Below, piece after piece: positions 8,647 to 21,034 of a DNA stretch of 64,000 nucleotides. A program made the translations under genes and the position numbers. Each line of letters starts with the position of its first letter. Positions within the stretch are counted from its first letter, which is position 1. Source of the stretch: Blastobasis lacticolella. Taxonomy: Eukaryota > Arthropoda > Insecta > Lepidoptera > Blastobasidae. The stretch is taken from NCBI GenBank assembly GCA_905147135.1, contig LR990044.1, forward strand, positions 19,103,622 to 19,167,621, in the 5' to 3' direction. The notes under the pieces are model-generated. The model saw nothing but the letters and a program-made list of their open reading frames with translations. It made no database searches and had not been told where the DNA came from.

Positions 8647-10098
8647 TAAGGACTGACGGTTTATCTCATGGTACGTGATCGCTATCGTCCAGCACATTGT
8701 GACCTTTAAGAGGCAGTTCCGCCAATGCATAGGTAGATATACCTATACAGATTAAGGTGGTTAGGTAGGGCAGGGATGCTCGCAATGTTTGCTATAATGG
8801 TGATGTCAGTCAAGTCGATATTTATCGAGTCTGTGGACCATAGCGTTGCACACCTATAGGGGTGCGTGCACAAACACACACATACAATTTACCTATTAGA
8901 TTTAAATCAATAGGTATCTTCGTGCGCAATCATTCGTTTCTTCGTAACTGCTGCTTGGTTAAGAATTATTGACTAAAAGTTTATGTTGGTAACTTTTATT
9001 ATTAAAAGTGTCTTTCGTGTAGTTGCAATCACGCTCAAACAGGTAAACAATTTTAGCTAACTTCTCAAATTTCTGTAAGAAGTTATATGTCGCCGGTCAT
9101 CTGCAGCCACCCCTAGCCCACAATAATTCACAAAGCGTGGCGGTCGAAGTAAAAAATTGAGTTCCAACAGTTTCGAGGCCCCCGTTCCTGGGGCGGGGGT
9201 CCGCGGGGGGCCCAAGTCGTAAACTGCACGTGTTTTGGTCGCGCTACATGTGTAGTTTAAAGGGCGAACTTTTGGGTTTTGGGACGGCGACGTCCGAGTT
9301 GTTTGTGCGGGCTAGGTGGTTGTGGATACGGTGGGTTCTGTTGTTACCGAATAGGTACAAAAACAAACATTGTCGTAATTAATTATTGCCTAGAGGTACC
9401 TATATCTACCTATTGTAGAGTAGAGGTATAACATGTAAGATCCAATTATAGAGTACCTACATACCTAACTAGGTAGTTTTTTCCTGCGAATTCATCTGCA
9501 TAAAATTCGTTAAACCGTGTTCTCGTACGGCTAACTAACTACTTAAATACGTTTAACAATTTGGTGCAAATTGTTATATTAATGAGTTACTTAAACAAAA
9601 AACTTATTTAAAAAACGTTAAACGTCATTTTAAAACCAATCCGGGCTAATTTCGTGGAATTTCGGGATACATTTATTTATTTATTTTATTATGACTTTAT
9701 GCACAAAATAGTACAAAGGTGGACTTAAAGCTTTGTAGCTTTATCTACCAGTCTACCCCGAAAACTGGTAGTAACCAAAATCCATTCAATCGATCTTGGT
9801 TTTGCTTGATTGCTGAATCGTTCGATGAATATTGTATCCGTTTCGGATTTAGGTAGGTAAAAATAATGATTTCCATTTGTCCAAAGCAGAACACACCAGT
9901 AGCGTGCTGCCATCTACCGGCGAGTAGGGACACTTCTGTTATTCAACAGGATATCGGCTTCCATTTAAAACAAGACATAACAGATGGCGTTAGATAAAGT
10001 TATAACTTTTAACTAGATGGCGCTTATAACATACGCAGAATATATTGTGCCTTGCCCAAACTCGAACTTACAATGTAAATATGCATTAAGTTTTGCCA
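8647..10098. other. Intergenic, mostly unique
   Basis: No gene seen. A GC-rich patch at 9105-9320 contains ggggcgggggtccgcggggg. It also has an imperfect inverted pair, taaactgcacgtgt / acatgtgtagttta (9219-9257), with an E-box CACGTG. Confidence 0.5.
9658..9775 (-). repeat. LINE 3' tail with (TAAA)n end
   Basis: The minus strand reads ctttgtactattttgtgcat, then aaagtcataataaaataaat. Similar tails at 34300, 53030 and 63222 share 'gtgcaataaa...(taaa)n'. From memory this is a common lepidopteran LINE terminus; the clade is not assigned. Confidence 0.5.
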
Positions 10099-10354
10099 CT
10101 TATGCATTTTGTCACTTTTACTTTGTGTCCACAGGACATTTCTTTATCAGAGACATTTTTCACACAGATTTTTGTTTCTCTTTTCATTTAAATCTAATTA
10201 TCGAGGTTATCGAGGTGATAGTTTTGTAGCTATACCTACTATAAAAATCTACAAAAATCGGACTCTAGTATTCTTCATTTTATGGATTACAAGTAGGTCA
10301 TACCTACATAGGTATTTAAATAAGTACCTACCTATCTATATTTACAACTGCTCT

Positions 10355-10528
10355 ATGGTTAATAAGGACGGCTTCCATGCAATCATTCGCAAGAAAGTCA
10401 CGTCGCTGCTGCAGCGCGTCAGGAGTAGCCGCAACAGCATCCTGCAGACAATTGCGGAGAGCCGATCTCTCCGAGAGATCGGACTGTCCGATACAAACCC
10501 ATTGGATAAAAATAGCTATTGGAGCTAA
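10355..10528 (+). pseudogene. Possible LINE reverse-transcriptase C-terminal remnant
   Basis: An open frame whose last part reads NKDGFHAIIRKKVTSLLQRV and RSSRNSILQTIAES. That style resembles the C-terminal tails of Jockey/R1-type LINE proteins. The DNA (10360-10480) is clearly GC-richer than both flanks, as expected for former coding sequence. The frame upstream of 10355 looks random, and I see no splice site that would make it a host exon. Confidence 0.35.
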
Positions 10529-10698
10529 AAAATAAGCGAAATTAAATTTAAAGTAATACTCCCATAAAAATTAAGCTAAATTGTAAACTAACACACTTTT
10601 ACTAAAACTGGATTTTAAAGTCTAAAAATAAATATATTATACTATTATTAATTTTTTACATGAATATCGTATTTTTCGAAACCAAATCGTTGCATCAG

Positions 10699-10963
10699 TA
10701 GAGCTCGTCTAGTCTAAAATGACGCGCCCCACTATCGCATTAACGCACACAAGCAAGTTTAAAATATGGACGCAATACATATACAAATGCCGTTGTAATT
10801 GGTCATTCAAAAATAAAGTTACGTCTATGTCTATGTCTATGTCTATGTCTATGTCAGTTGCCGGTGAAATTCAAACGTAGGAGCACGCGTCGTATTTGCA
10901 CTCACACATCGAAATCAACTAACTAAGTAGTGGGGCGCATCATTTTAAACTAGACGAGCTCTA
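10699..10963 (-). mobile_element. TA-flanked MITE with 36 bp ends, copy 4, with inserted hexamer repeat
   Basis: Inverted relative to the other copies. Between ggtcattca and gttgccggtg it carries about 46 extra bases: aaaataaagttacg followed by (TCTATG)n. TCA is repeated at both edges. The stretch ccaatcgaac...gagtctc of the other copies is partly lost. Confidence 0.85.
10820..10858. repeat. (TCTATG)n hexamer repeat
   Basis: About five TCTATG units inside MITE copy 4 and absent from copies 1-3. Confidence 0.9.
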
Positions 10964-10974
10964 CCCATAAAGGC

Positions 10975-11085
10975 GCGTCCACACAACACCCGCGCCGCTC
11001 CGAAGTCGCGCCACGTCCGCCGGCCGCGCGTAATTGCAGCCATTTAGCGGGCGCACGGCCGTACGTGCGGGGGGGTACCAATAGG
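10975..11085. other. GC-rich intergenic patch
   Basis: Contains cccgcgccgctccgaagtcg and cgtccgccggccgcgcg. It stands out against the AT-rich surroundings, with no coding frame. It may be regulatory or the worn end of an unknown repeat. Confidence 0.35.
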
Positions 11086-11192
11086 TAGGTAGCGAACTGA
11101 TAATGGGTGGCCGTCTAGGTTTTTTTATTGGATAGGGCGCCGGTCATACTTTCCACGTGATGGAAAGTGGCCACCGTTGACGAGTAGAGTGA

Positions 11193-11246
11193 TTACGTAA
11201 CTCTGTTGCTAACAATTATCTGATTTAAAGGATTGAAATTATTATA
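11193..11246 (+). mobile_element. TTACGTAAC-ended element, left-arm fragment
   Basis: Reads ttacgtaactctgttgctaa then caattatctgatttaaagga, the left arm only of the element seen complete at 11583-11764. Confidence 0.7.
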
Positions 11247-11399
11247 CAATCGGGAAAAATCCCGTATAAAAAATCGAACTCTTCAATACACTTAATTTTA
11301 TGAATCACAAGTAGATCATACCCACCTAGGTATCTTTATCTACGTACAAAGTTTTACAAACGATAGGTACAAATCAAAATTCAAATTTTGACCAAAATT

Positions 11400-11480
11400 A
11401 GAATAGAATAGAATAGAATATGTTTATTCCAAGAAGCAATACAAATACATAGTACACAGAGAGAAACAAATTCATAATTT
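11400..11480. repeat. (GAATA)n and flanking dispersed-repeat end
   Basis: Four tandem tagaa/gaata units, then tatgtttattccaagaagca and atacaaatacatagtaca. A pentamer run joined to 'tttattccaagaagca' looks like a retroposon terminus. Confidence 0.45.
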
Positions 11481-11582
11481 CAACATGGAAAGTATTATGG
11501 AATGTATTATAATTACAAAACATACGATGTTTACACATAAAAATTAACCACAGAGCAGCGTAATTGCAGCCGCTGTGCGCTA

Positions 11583-11764
11583 ATTACGGAATTCTGTTGC
11601 TAACAATTATATGATTTCAATGATTGAAATTGTTACTTTAAATGTAATCTCGTTTTAGTTTATTGCAATTGCAACTGAACCCATGAAATCGATGATACGT
11701 AACCGCAAAAGTAAAAAATTTAAATTATTGAAATTAGAGAATTGTTAGCAACAAAGTTACGTAA
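11583..11764 (+). mobile_element. TTACGTAAC-ended element, copy 2 (uninterrupted)
   Basis: Left end ttacggaattctgttgctaa, right end gttagcaacaaagttacgta, with inner arms gatttcaatgattgaaattg and aaattattgaaattagagaa. It carries no nested MITE, so it serves as the empty-site reference for the copies at 4499 and 44592. Confidence 0.82.
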
Positions 11765-12155
11765 ATAGCTTACTGTAGACATGACTATTGGAGAACGCAT
11801 GTAATAGTGCTTCGGAATCCGAGCTATTTCCACATTCAGGAGGTGTACCTATTTATAAGTTTTTAACCTCCAACGCTAATCTTTTATATTTCTTTAGAAT
11901 TATTACAATCTGTGTAGATGTGTGTCTGTCTGTACTCTATGGCATCGAAGCAACCGAACGGACGAAGCGGAATATTTACCCACTATAGTGTACAAGTATA
12001 ACTCACTAACCTCACTTATAAAAAGTCCCGCAAGTTTTGCAGTTGCCAAATCCAGTTTGTGTTTGCTTCTGTGGCGTCGTTGAATATTTTTTGGTGATAT
12101 TTAATCAAGCAAGCAGTATAACAACTGATTAGCCTGTGTCCTGCTGATGAATGTA

Positions 12156-12292
12156 TTATTCTTCGCCACACGATAAAATAGAATTTTGCAGTTTGTTTTT
12201 AACCTGATTGTCATTTTTTTCTGAATCCACTCCTTCTGGCAACGTGTTCCATATCCGCACCGCTCTATTACTTAATGATATGATAGGTGCCT
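12156..12292 (-). pseudogene. LINE reverse-transcriptase C-terminal remnant
   Basis: The minus strand reads IISLSNRAVRIWNTLPEGVD, then SEKNDNQVKNKLQNSILS and a stop. The R.WN.LPE.V motif followed by a short FK.KL helix is the usual end of CR1/Jockey-like LINE proteins. Upstream on the minus strand, tttctttgcag just before the frame looks like a splice acceptor, but I see no partner donor or exon. Confidence 0.6.
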
Positions 12293-12439
12293 GCAAAGAA
12301 ATCTAACTTTTAAATTATGTAAGTATCTGCAACACATACAAGTAACTATCTAAACTCAAATAGATCATAACAACTTACAAACCCAAATCCCCAACTACCC
12401 AGTCTCCCTTCCACAAATCACGGGAGCAAACGCGAATAC

Positions 12440-12650
12440 CTTTACTATCGCAAAAACTTGGCCCCTAAACGTTATTATCATTCCGCCGATTCCATTCAGT
12501 GGGGCCGAATAAATCAACGGCAAAGCTAGGGCCGAAAGCCGAAAGCCGACGATAAATCGGCCGAATTCGGCCGGGATGGTCATCGGTCGGGCCGACCCAA
12601 GCGGACCTTTCCGCTAAATAAATCCCTTATCTGCATACGGCAAACCTTCC
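12440..12650. other. GC-rich patch with GGCCGAAA / CGGCC repeats
   Basis: Holds repeated gggccgaaagccgaaagccg and aatcggccgaattcggccg (a near palindrome). No frame resembles a known protein. It is non-repetitive elsewhere in the window, so a conserved regulatory element is possible. Confidence 0.35.
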
Positions 12651-13159
12651 TAGGGTCCGGCTTAATAAATTCAGGTTGGGTCCTTGCGAACTTTCGCTGG
12701 GCAGTAGTATGGAGCTGCTAGTATTGGGGTTTGCGTTGTTTTGAATTTATTTATGCAATAATTACAGATGGCAGTAAATAATGCACATTGGTTAGGTAAT
12801 TCATTGAAACATTTGGAGCTCAATTTGACAGAGATAGTTAGCAGTTATAGATTATATGATGAAAAATAAGATCGACCCGAGAATACTGCCCTGTGGTACC
12901 ACACAGAAAATATCTAGCTTTCGCTAGAATGACTTGTGCAGGTTTAAGTCGAGGGTCTCTGTCATCGATCATAGTAATAATATGAACCAATTAGGTTAGT
13001 GAAGGAACAATGACATATATTCACTGCATGTATAGATTTTCGGAAACTTCAATTTCTGCCGAGAATTTCTCCAATTCCAACGCTTATTTTGCAAGTTGCG
13101 GACGCTTTAAGCAATCGAAGGCAGTAACTTCGATGTATTTGCATGCAACGGGCTGCTCG

Positions 13160-13242
13160 TAAACCATGTCTTTTTATGCTATACGGCAGACAAACAGGCA
13201 AGTCGGCTACCTGGTGTAAAATGGCCACCGTCACCTGTGGAC
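13160..13242 (-). repeat. Retroposon D fragment
   Basis: The plus strand reads tatgctatacggcagacaaa and caggcaag, then ctacctggtgtaaaatgg: the reverse of the D 3' end, with an A/T-rich tail side at 13160. Confidence 0.55.
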
Positions 13243-13520
13243 GTAAACCACGTTAAAATCCCGGAGAATACTTTTAAAGAGACTGGCAACCGCGATAGAC
13301 CGCGAAACTAATGTTTTATAGTTGTAACAGCTCTATAGAAGCGAAAAGGGGCTCCTCATTTGAAAGGCGGCCGGGCGGGCGCGTCCGCTCCCAAATCAAT
13401 AGTAATTCTGCGGGTAATCCCCTTGCCCACTGAAAAATATATAACCGACCGCCTCCTGTATTAATATAGGCAGTGTATTTTGCACGGAGGAAAGGATTTT
13501 AGAATATATTTTTGGAAGGT

Positions 13521-13674
13521 ATCATCATATCCGCCAGAAGACGCCCACTGCTGGGCATAGGCCCCCCAGAGATCTCCACAAAGGCCAGTCCTGTGCTTTC
13601 CGCAGCCAGCTGGTACCTGCGATCTTTACCAGGTCGTCGGTCCACCTTATGGGAGGCCTACCCACGCTGCGTCT
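13521..13674 (-). pseudogene. RTE-type LINE polymerase C-terminal remnant
   Basis: The minus strand translates to RSVGRPPIRWTDDLVKIAG then TSWLRKAQDWPLWRSLGG. This is the GRPP.RW.DD...AG..W...AQDR..W..LGEA block at the end of RTE/BovB-like LINE proteins. Only this end is left. The plus strand therefore shows the familiar 'cccactgctgggcatagg' string. Confidence 0.75.
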
Positions 13675-14938
13675 TACATCACACATAGGTATTTCGACGC
13701 ATATATTATTTGTGTGATAAAAGTGTGGTGAATAACCATGAAAGTCTTAAAATCGATGTTATAAGTCAACTCCAAGAGTAAGTTAAACTTTCGCTTGCAT
13801 TAGTTACCGAATTTTGTGACTGGATCCGGTAGAATAGTTGTTTAATGCTGAGGCAGTAGTGGCATTTAATGAAGACACTGTCGAACACTGTCTCGTAGGA
13901 TACGTACAGGCTTGATTCCTAGTTTAGGGGGCAGTGTCATATTACCTTGTCCTAGTAGATGTTATAATTGCAACAAATACCATTATTTATGTTTTTGATT
14001 AACTAAATGATAACTATAATTATGTTTATATTTGATAACAATAAATTCATTTTTTAAATTACTAAATTATACTTCATTATATTTCTAGTAAAGTGGCTAT
14101 TTTTAACAGTAAACTGTTGGATACCTACCTATAACGAAATTTTCAAAACTATGTAAGCAAATCACCCACTCATAACCGCTTTGCCACCCACCCACCAATA
14201 TGTTATTTTTTCCCAAAAATCCAACAAAAGTACACCTTTTTCTCCGCCCATCGTTCCACACACGTAGCACAAACTTACATACGAACGCGAATGTGTGAGT
14301 GAAACCCGTTGATCAGCCAATGGTCAAGCGGTCAGCTGAAAGAGAGCGATGCATTATATACGGAAAGGTGAGTGTGAGCAGATGAGATGATGGTAACGGC
14401 AGGGGAGCTCAACCCCTTCGTTTTTTCGAGGGGCATTATTGCAAAAGGTATATGTTTAGTCGTAGCAGTGTTGCGAGTGAGTTAGAAATCTGTGAAGAAA
14501 TATTTGAAATAGATTTTAAGCAAATATTCGTTAATATTCGTTACTTATTCGATCATTATTTTTCTGGCTGTAGGATATTCTCGAATCGTTGAAGTTCGTT
14601 TTCGTGGGTAACATTACTGTGGATAAAACTTACCATTATAATTACAGACATAATAATAGTTTTTGCTGTCCTTAGTTAAAATCACCTCTACAATAGATAT
14701 ATGTAACTACCTGATGAAACTTAAACATTCTGAGCGGTCAATGTTGTGCTGAGGCGGGAGTTACCACCACCTTAAGTGTTATATAAGATCGTTTAATACA
14801 AAGTTCCTTAAGTCTAGCACGTCTATTTAGATTTTATACATTTTGATATGTAGGTGTCCTTAGGATGAGCTAAGATACGGGTAGTTGTGTAATTTTATTG
14901 CACCTATAAAATTTTACGGTACAGTTACGCAGATACCA

Positions 14939-15184
14939 GGCCGTGTGGCGACTGCATAACTCCTTACACTCGCCGGTTTCGTACAAGGCGACTAATGTTA
15001 TCGAGGCAAAAGATCTAGAGTCTCCTTAGGCAGGAAAATGTGCAGCAGCTTTTTCCATTGTTATATTTATAACGCTCCGATCATCGACCCGCCTGCCATG
15101 TGTGGAGATTATGGCAATAACCTCCCCTTAATTGGAAGAGGCCCTAAGACCTGCAGTGAACTGTTATGGGCTGTGATGACGATA
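14939..15184 (+). mobile_element. Retroposon C, copy 1
   Basis: Reads from ggccgtgtggcgactgcata to ggctgtgatgacgat. It shares tcgaggcaaaagatctagag, gagattatggcaataacctc and aagaggccctaagacctgca with the other copies. An imperfect duplication (agataccagg / gcataccagg) flanks it. No pol III A- or B-box is evident. Confidence 0.8.
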
Positions 15185-16299
15185 GCATACCAGGTCACTG
15201 TGACCCAGTAAAGCTAACGAATCAAAAACGCGTCGCGCACAAGTGGGCAACTAATTTAACTAGCAAACTCGGCACGCGTGTAGACAAACCGATACATTAT
15301 AATATCCGTGCTTAGTTTAAAGGGACAAAATCTGTTATATCACTTTAAACAGCGGTAGGGGCGGGCGCCGCAAAGTTTTAGGTTCGGGGCCTAACCGAGA
15401 CCCTTGGGCGACCTTCCACATACCCAGGCTTGTACCCCACGCCTCACGAGATACGGATAACATACGACTGGGAGATATAGTTACGGGCCAGGAGATGCTA
15501 CTAACTAACGGAGAACGAATATTTGGTTAAGTAAAACTGATCAAAATGGGTATCATAAGCCATTGAAAGCTTTACCTAATTCTAGAATTATCTACTCGTA
15601 AATTAGAATAAAAATGTGACTGATGATGATCATCTATGACTGGTGATCAAATTAGACTATAGTATTAGTAATACATTGCTAACCAGATTTGTGATTTAAA
15701 ATGACATGCTCTCTGTTCCCAGTTTGCAATCTCCACGTATAATAAACTTCTTGTCGAATAGTAACAGATACTTTGTTGGGATGGATTTTAATTGATTCCA
15801 CCAATTTAACATGTAGGTAGCTTAAAGCTCAACCCATGTGTTTAATAAGTTTTCGGCTATATGTGAATTAATTAATCCAAAATATACATTTGTGCTTGCT
15901 TTGTATTTAATTGTAAAACCGAATACCTATTACCTGTACCGTTTAGTTTCTCATTTTAGAAGAATAAATGATCAAATTATCGTTATTGAAAATTACACTA
16001 TATATGGACTTTTGTGGTAACCTAAAAGGCGGACTTTTCTTCGAAAGCAAATTTTTTTTTCTAGATATCTCAAGTAGAAAAAATATTTGAAAACAATAAA
16101 TAATGATACCTTCTCATAAGAGAGGGAATGTTTAATTAACCGTACTGCCAACCGTAGAGACTATGGCAATGCCCTTCACATTGTAAAGAAGTCTCAAGGC
16201 TCAATGTAAGTAGCTATGAACAAGTTAAAATGAATGATATCTTTTCATAGCAAGCTTTAATCGCGCGTTCTCTGTGATCAGTCACAGTATTTGTCAAGA
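15185..16299. other. Intergenic, no feature seen
   Basis: AT-rich unique sequence. A GC-richer stretch at 15350-15430 (gcggtaggggcgggcgccgc) has no coding frame. Confidence 0.5.
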
Positions 16300-16520
16300 C
16301 TAATCAAACGAGCCCAAACTCGATGGGTTTGCCATGCGTAGTTTAGGAGTTCCTATGGCCTTCTTCCGTCCTCCATCATCAGATCAGCTCGGTGGTATCA
16401 TAACATTGCATTTTCACCGAACTTACATGAGTGTGCAAAATTCAATCGGAAACCGGGAAATGATTATAACGAACAGACATGGGGACATGTAATACTAAAG
16501 CAAAGCTTTTAAATACAATT
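16300..16520 (+). repeat. Dispersed repeat F (RTE-like 3' region)
   Basis: Begins atcaaacgagcccaaactcg, then gtagtttaggagttcctatg, ctccatcatcagatcagctc, and ends with caatcggaaaccgggaaatg. A shorter relative is at 27477-27545. From memory this motif series lies at LINE 3' ends in Lepidoptera. Confidence 0.5.
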
Positions 16521-18184
16521 ACAACGATGTGTAGCTTACTTCTATAAAGCCTTAAATACCTCTAGTCTAGATAGTCTTAGCCGCAGCCTCGTCCGTCCGT
16601 TCGTCCTTGATTAGTTGCGAATGTGTCCTGAATTAAGAGCTTCTTATTTATCCCAGGGACGATCGGGGAACCGGGATCAGCTTGTTAAATGTGCGGAGGA
16701 CAATGTATCTCGGGACAGAGCCGACTGTGGAGACGGCCTCGTAGGACTCAAGCTAAGGACCTTGTCAAGGCAGATTTAGGGCCTGTTTTAGTACGTACTG
16801 GTAAGTATCTGATGCCAGATAAAAGGGAGACGGCGAATGTTATCCATCGATACTGGTCGATGTATGGGCTATTATTTTGCGTATCATTCTATCCTTCAGA
16901 CCATCGTTATACAATTATCAAATTGTGTTGGTACAGGATGTACTGGAAGAGTAGCACCTAGATCATGCACAAAATCATGCACCTTGCATGTATATTATTA
17001 AACATGTGGTGGTGTGGTGTATGTAATTTTGTAAGTATGTATGCTGTTTGCTGTTTCTACGGTACAATAAATACGTAGTTAAAGAAAGACCTAACGCATT
17101 GTTAGGTTTTAAGATTGTCGCGGTTATTCGCTACATAGTAGTAACAAACCCGTGGTAAGTGTAACGCATTGTTGTTAGGTATTTAATTATTAAAATTCAC
17201 GTGCCATCATATAGCAAACTGCGTAGGTGGATATGTTAATTTTGAGGCGTTTTCTTTATGGTAATTAAATATAAAAATATTATATACAGTCACGGGAGTG
17301 CAAATCGGCTTCCGAGACTGTACAACCAGCCTCAGGACCCAGCGAAAGACTTTTGTCAACGTCAAAATGGATGGCTTATGACTAGTGATTACAAAACTTG
17401 CAGAACGTTCGACTCCACTGCCATTTCTGTGCCTCTTATTTCCGGCATCGCGGGCCGGCGGTGTGGGCGGGTGTTTGGTCACTGCCTGAAATATACATAT
17501 GGCGTGTTTAACTGTAACATGCGGTGAGCAGGGCTGGCGCTGTGGGGTTCAAGCTAGTATTTTTTTTACACTAAGGTAGCAAAAAGCGTATGCCTGATGA
17601 TGACTTTTCAATGAACGTCAAGTTTACTATTATATAGGTAACTAAGAATATGAATTACAATTCATCTCTATTGTATCTACAAAATAACTTGCAATTAATT
17701 AGATTTGATAAGAACATACAACTTTTATCATATTTGTTACCATGTACACATCGGGTTTGTTACCATGGTTAGTATTGTTTTCACCTTGATATTTAGATGC
17801 AATTACATGCGTCATAGTCACGAGTAGAACCATAGTAATCGTAATAAACCCGATGACATGTACGGTGAAAGTGTAGTGAATTACAATGAAAGTCTTAAAA
17901 CCTATAATACCATACAACTGCAGTCGCACTGTTTTAATATCAGGTTTATTTATTTTGAGAAATACCATAAAACAAGTGTAAGATCCGTATCCGTCGCTGA
18001 ATACTAGGCGAATAAAGTATAAGTCAGAGTTTAGTCCATCGACTCGATAAGAAGAAGAGTGTATAGGATGCAATCGCGATAGACAAACTGCAATGCACAC
18101 CGCGACAGCTCGTCACTGCGATGAACGTTACCGAAACTATTGTCAAAGCGACAGCTACCCACTCGACTACGATATACAGTGCAA
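16521..18184. other. Intergenic, no gene seen
   Basis: Contains a minus-strand open frame of 133 codons (17699-18100) with no recognisable domain and AT-biased codons, judged to be chance. A GC-richer stretch at 16650-16790 also has no recognisable product. Confidence 0.45.
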
Positions 18185-18273
18185 AATTATCTAACCCAGT
18201 GGCCAAAGCTGGAACTAAGTGTCGCCGTTTTGTAATGTCATGTCAATTTCAACAACAGGGACGCTGGCATAAG
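18185..18273 (+). mobile_element. Family P palindromic element, copy 2
   Basis: Reads aattatctaacccagtggcc, then gctggaactaagtgtcgccg, then caacaacagggacgctgg, ending ataagt. It is shorter than the others and lacks a perfect outer end. Confidence 0.7.
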
Positions 18274-20357
18274 TCTGAAGCAGCTCCGTGCATGAGATAT
18301 AGCAAGAAAAAGACAGAAGAAAAATACTTTAAACTACACTTGTTTTTGAAAAGTTGAACAAATTGCTCATACAAAATCAACCTGCGATATCGGTCCATAA
18401 AAGTTCAATTTATGAATGGACTGACTACCTGTCATGAGTCAAGTCCATTATTATATACATGGGAAACTCGGAATAAAAGCGTTGACCCAATGGATGAATA
18501 ACAAGATCGAATCTGTATCACAGGGGGATGCTGACAGAACCGGTTTTTTTTAAATCACCCAAATAATCTTTACCCTATTGGACTTAGGGTCAATTACAAG
18601 AATGCTTCACATTCTGACCTTATTAAGATATAGGTAATGACAAAACATGTTTGATGAAAGCCGATCTCGTCAAAGGATTTCATACAAAAGTGTCACAGTC
18701 AAGGTGCATCTTTGTCCTGGACCCAAGTCCAAAAGTGTATCAGCAAGGGGATACCGGGTCAAACCAGTTTGGACCAGTATCTCGCGTGCCAATGAATGGG
18801 TCAGATCAAAACTGTAACAGGGGATGCTGTGGAGAGATCATGGGTCAAATCGATTTACATAATCAGTGGTGTTTGGGGTGATACCTCAATAAGGTAATTG
18901 AACAATAATAGTTGTGAAAAGAATACTATTGTTCGATGGGGATTGCAAGTAGATTGAATATTATTAAATTAAATTGTAAGGTAGGTAATAATTTTAACTG
19001 ACGCTACAATGTACCTATTACCATTATACTGTAGTATAGTTCTTTATGGTGATTTGTAGCTCGTTTATTTGCTTAGCAAACTGAAGCAAAATTATAGGTA
19101 GGTGACGTAGTTTGAGTTTGCGTAGGCAAATGTCCAAAATAAATAATATCTTTAAATCACCCCATGACGCTCTTCAACCCCCAGTCAACTCTGTAATTAT
19201 AACATCATCATACGTGCATCATATTTCACAATTAAAAGCAACCTCAAAATACCAAGCCCACTCTAACAAACATAACCTCAAAATAATCATAATATATCAA
19301 TTAAAATAACCTCAAAACGTCAGGACCTTGAAGCCCCAGCGTAAAAAATGTATTCCACGAGATATCTACTTGGTTGGTAGACACAACCACAACCCACGTG
19401 CTGGCGCGTACCTTGGACAACGTAAACCAAACTAACCAAACCAAACCAAAGAGTCTAACCAAAGAGGTAACGCCCGCGCCGCCAGTATTCTGGGAACGCT
19501 TCCGTTTGGCAGCGATTTAGAGTCTGTTTCTATTTATTTATTTGTTTTAACAGTTTATTGTGTACAATATAAAGTATACAAAATTGACGTACAGATAAAT
19601 TCAAACTGACCAACGGAAAAGAGAGGGCAAAATCAAGAGGCAGATGGCGTGCACGGATGGGATGACGTGGGGATGGTTTATATGTTTTATTTGTGTAAAT
19701 TTATTTATTTAGTATCCACGTAGCTTTAAGTTTGTATATTCTGTATATCAATGTATTACTTCAAAATACTCGGTTAAACAACTCAAGTTTGGTATTATGA
19801 ATAATCCTATTCTCACAGACCAAAACTGCTCCCCGCCACCCCTGAACCCTTCGGGCACTGTCCCCAGATAAGTGATGGCGGCCCGTGTCCTGATGTGCCG
19901 CATTTGTAACGGCCAGATGTAAACAGCGATACCGGCTACCATTCAGCGCCCTCTACGGCAATTTCCTTTTGGATATGGGCCGAATCTCGAATACTCAGGT
20001 TCAACCAGATTTATGTAGAATGTAGATACTTACACCAAGGCAGTGATGGAGGACCTTCATTAGGGACGAGCCTAGATTCGTCTAATACGACTTTGAGGCG
20101 TTTATTTTGATCTACAGTTGAACTGTTGCGGATGACGAGCTCTTAGATGTGATGATGCTTATTTGTCAAAAGAATAGATGATAAAATTATACATGAATTT
20201 TTCGTACGTTTTAAAGTTAGGCAAAGCACGCAGAGTCCGGGAACTAGAAGGAATGACTGTTTTGTACTTTGAGGCTTTAGTCGAATTTAAGTTTCTATCT
20301 TTCAACAAATTTGCTGTCACACGAAAATATATAGTAATACGATAAAAAATTAAATAA
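18274..20357. other. Intergenic with simple-sequence patches
   Basis: No gene seen. There are three aacctcaaaa motifs at 19240, 19274 and 19308 in a G-poor stretch. An (AACCAAA)n-like run lies at 19430-19465. A worn (TTTA)n LINE tail with tttattgtgtacaatataaa lies at 19525-19590. Confidence 0.45.
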
Positions 20358-20686
20358 TCATCTTGGCGTTAATGTCCCGGTTGTGCTCTCGCGCATAAGG
20401 GCCGGGAGTCCGCCTTGAGCATGATCCAGGATTTGACAGATCAGATAATTACAGTGGAGCGCCTGCCATCTGACCTCCGTGATTGGACTCTGACGAGATT
20501 GGATCTTGGTTATACATTAATTTTCCTGAATGTGTAGGTTTCATAACGATGTTTTCGCTCGCCGTAAGAACATCGGTTAGCGTTCAACTAATGTACATAA
20601 CTCGGAAAATAATCATTGCTACATCGCCGCAGTGGGATTTAAACCCGTACCGGCTTACGAGTCGGATACCTAAACCACTTGGTTTA
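20358..20686 (-). mobile_element. SINE A, nearly full length
   Basis: The plus strand starts atcatcttggcgttaatgtc (reverse of the SINE tail) and ends in a tRNA-like head with gggatttaaacccgtaccgg (mutated B-box). A small internal deletion removes accctgctaccagg. Confidence 0.88.
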
Positions 20687-21034
20687 CTTTGCAGCTGACT
20701 CTACTACTGTACTATACCATACACAACGTCCACGCGAAGAAGTCGCGCGCAAAAGCTATACCTACCTCCACACAAACGTAACTTACCCTATTGTGCCAGA
20801 AAGAGGGTAATGTTCCAAAGTACGCTCACAAATTGTTGGTAGCAGGCCTCACTAACCTACGACCTTCGCAAGGTATCGGTTACCATCCCGTGTACATGCG
20901 TAAATTACGCTCACCTTTACTATTTTAGTATCAGCAACGGTAACTTAGATATTTAAAGCTGGTGTTGTGTTTCTTAGTTAGCTTAGTTTAGGTCAGTTGT
21001 GTGTTTTAGGAAGCATTTTAGAAGTTGATTTATA

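Noticed and set aside
14270..14420. Possible promoter: ttatatacggaaaggtgagt with GAG-rich surroundings
   Set aside because: A single TATA-like string in AT-rich DNA with no following gene is not enough.
17699..18100. 133-codon minus-strand open frame with hydrophobic runs
   Set aside because: No known motif. The AT-rich hydrophobic codons are expected by chance, and there is no promoter or splice context.
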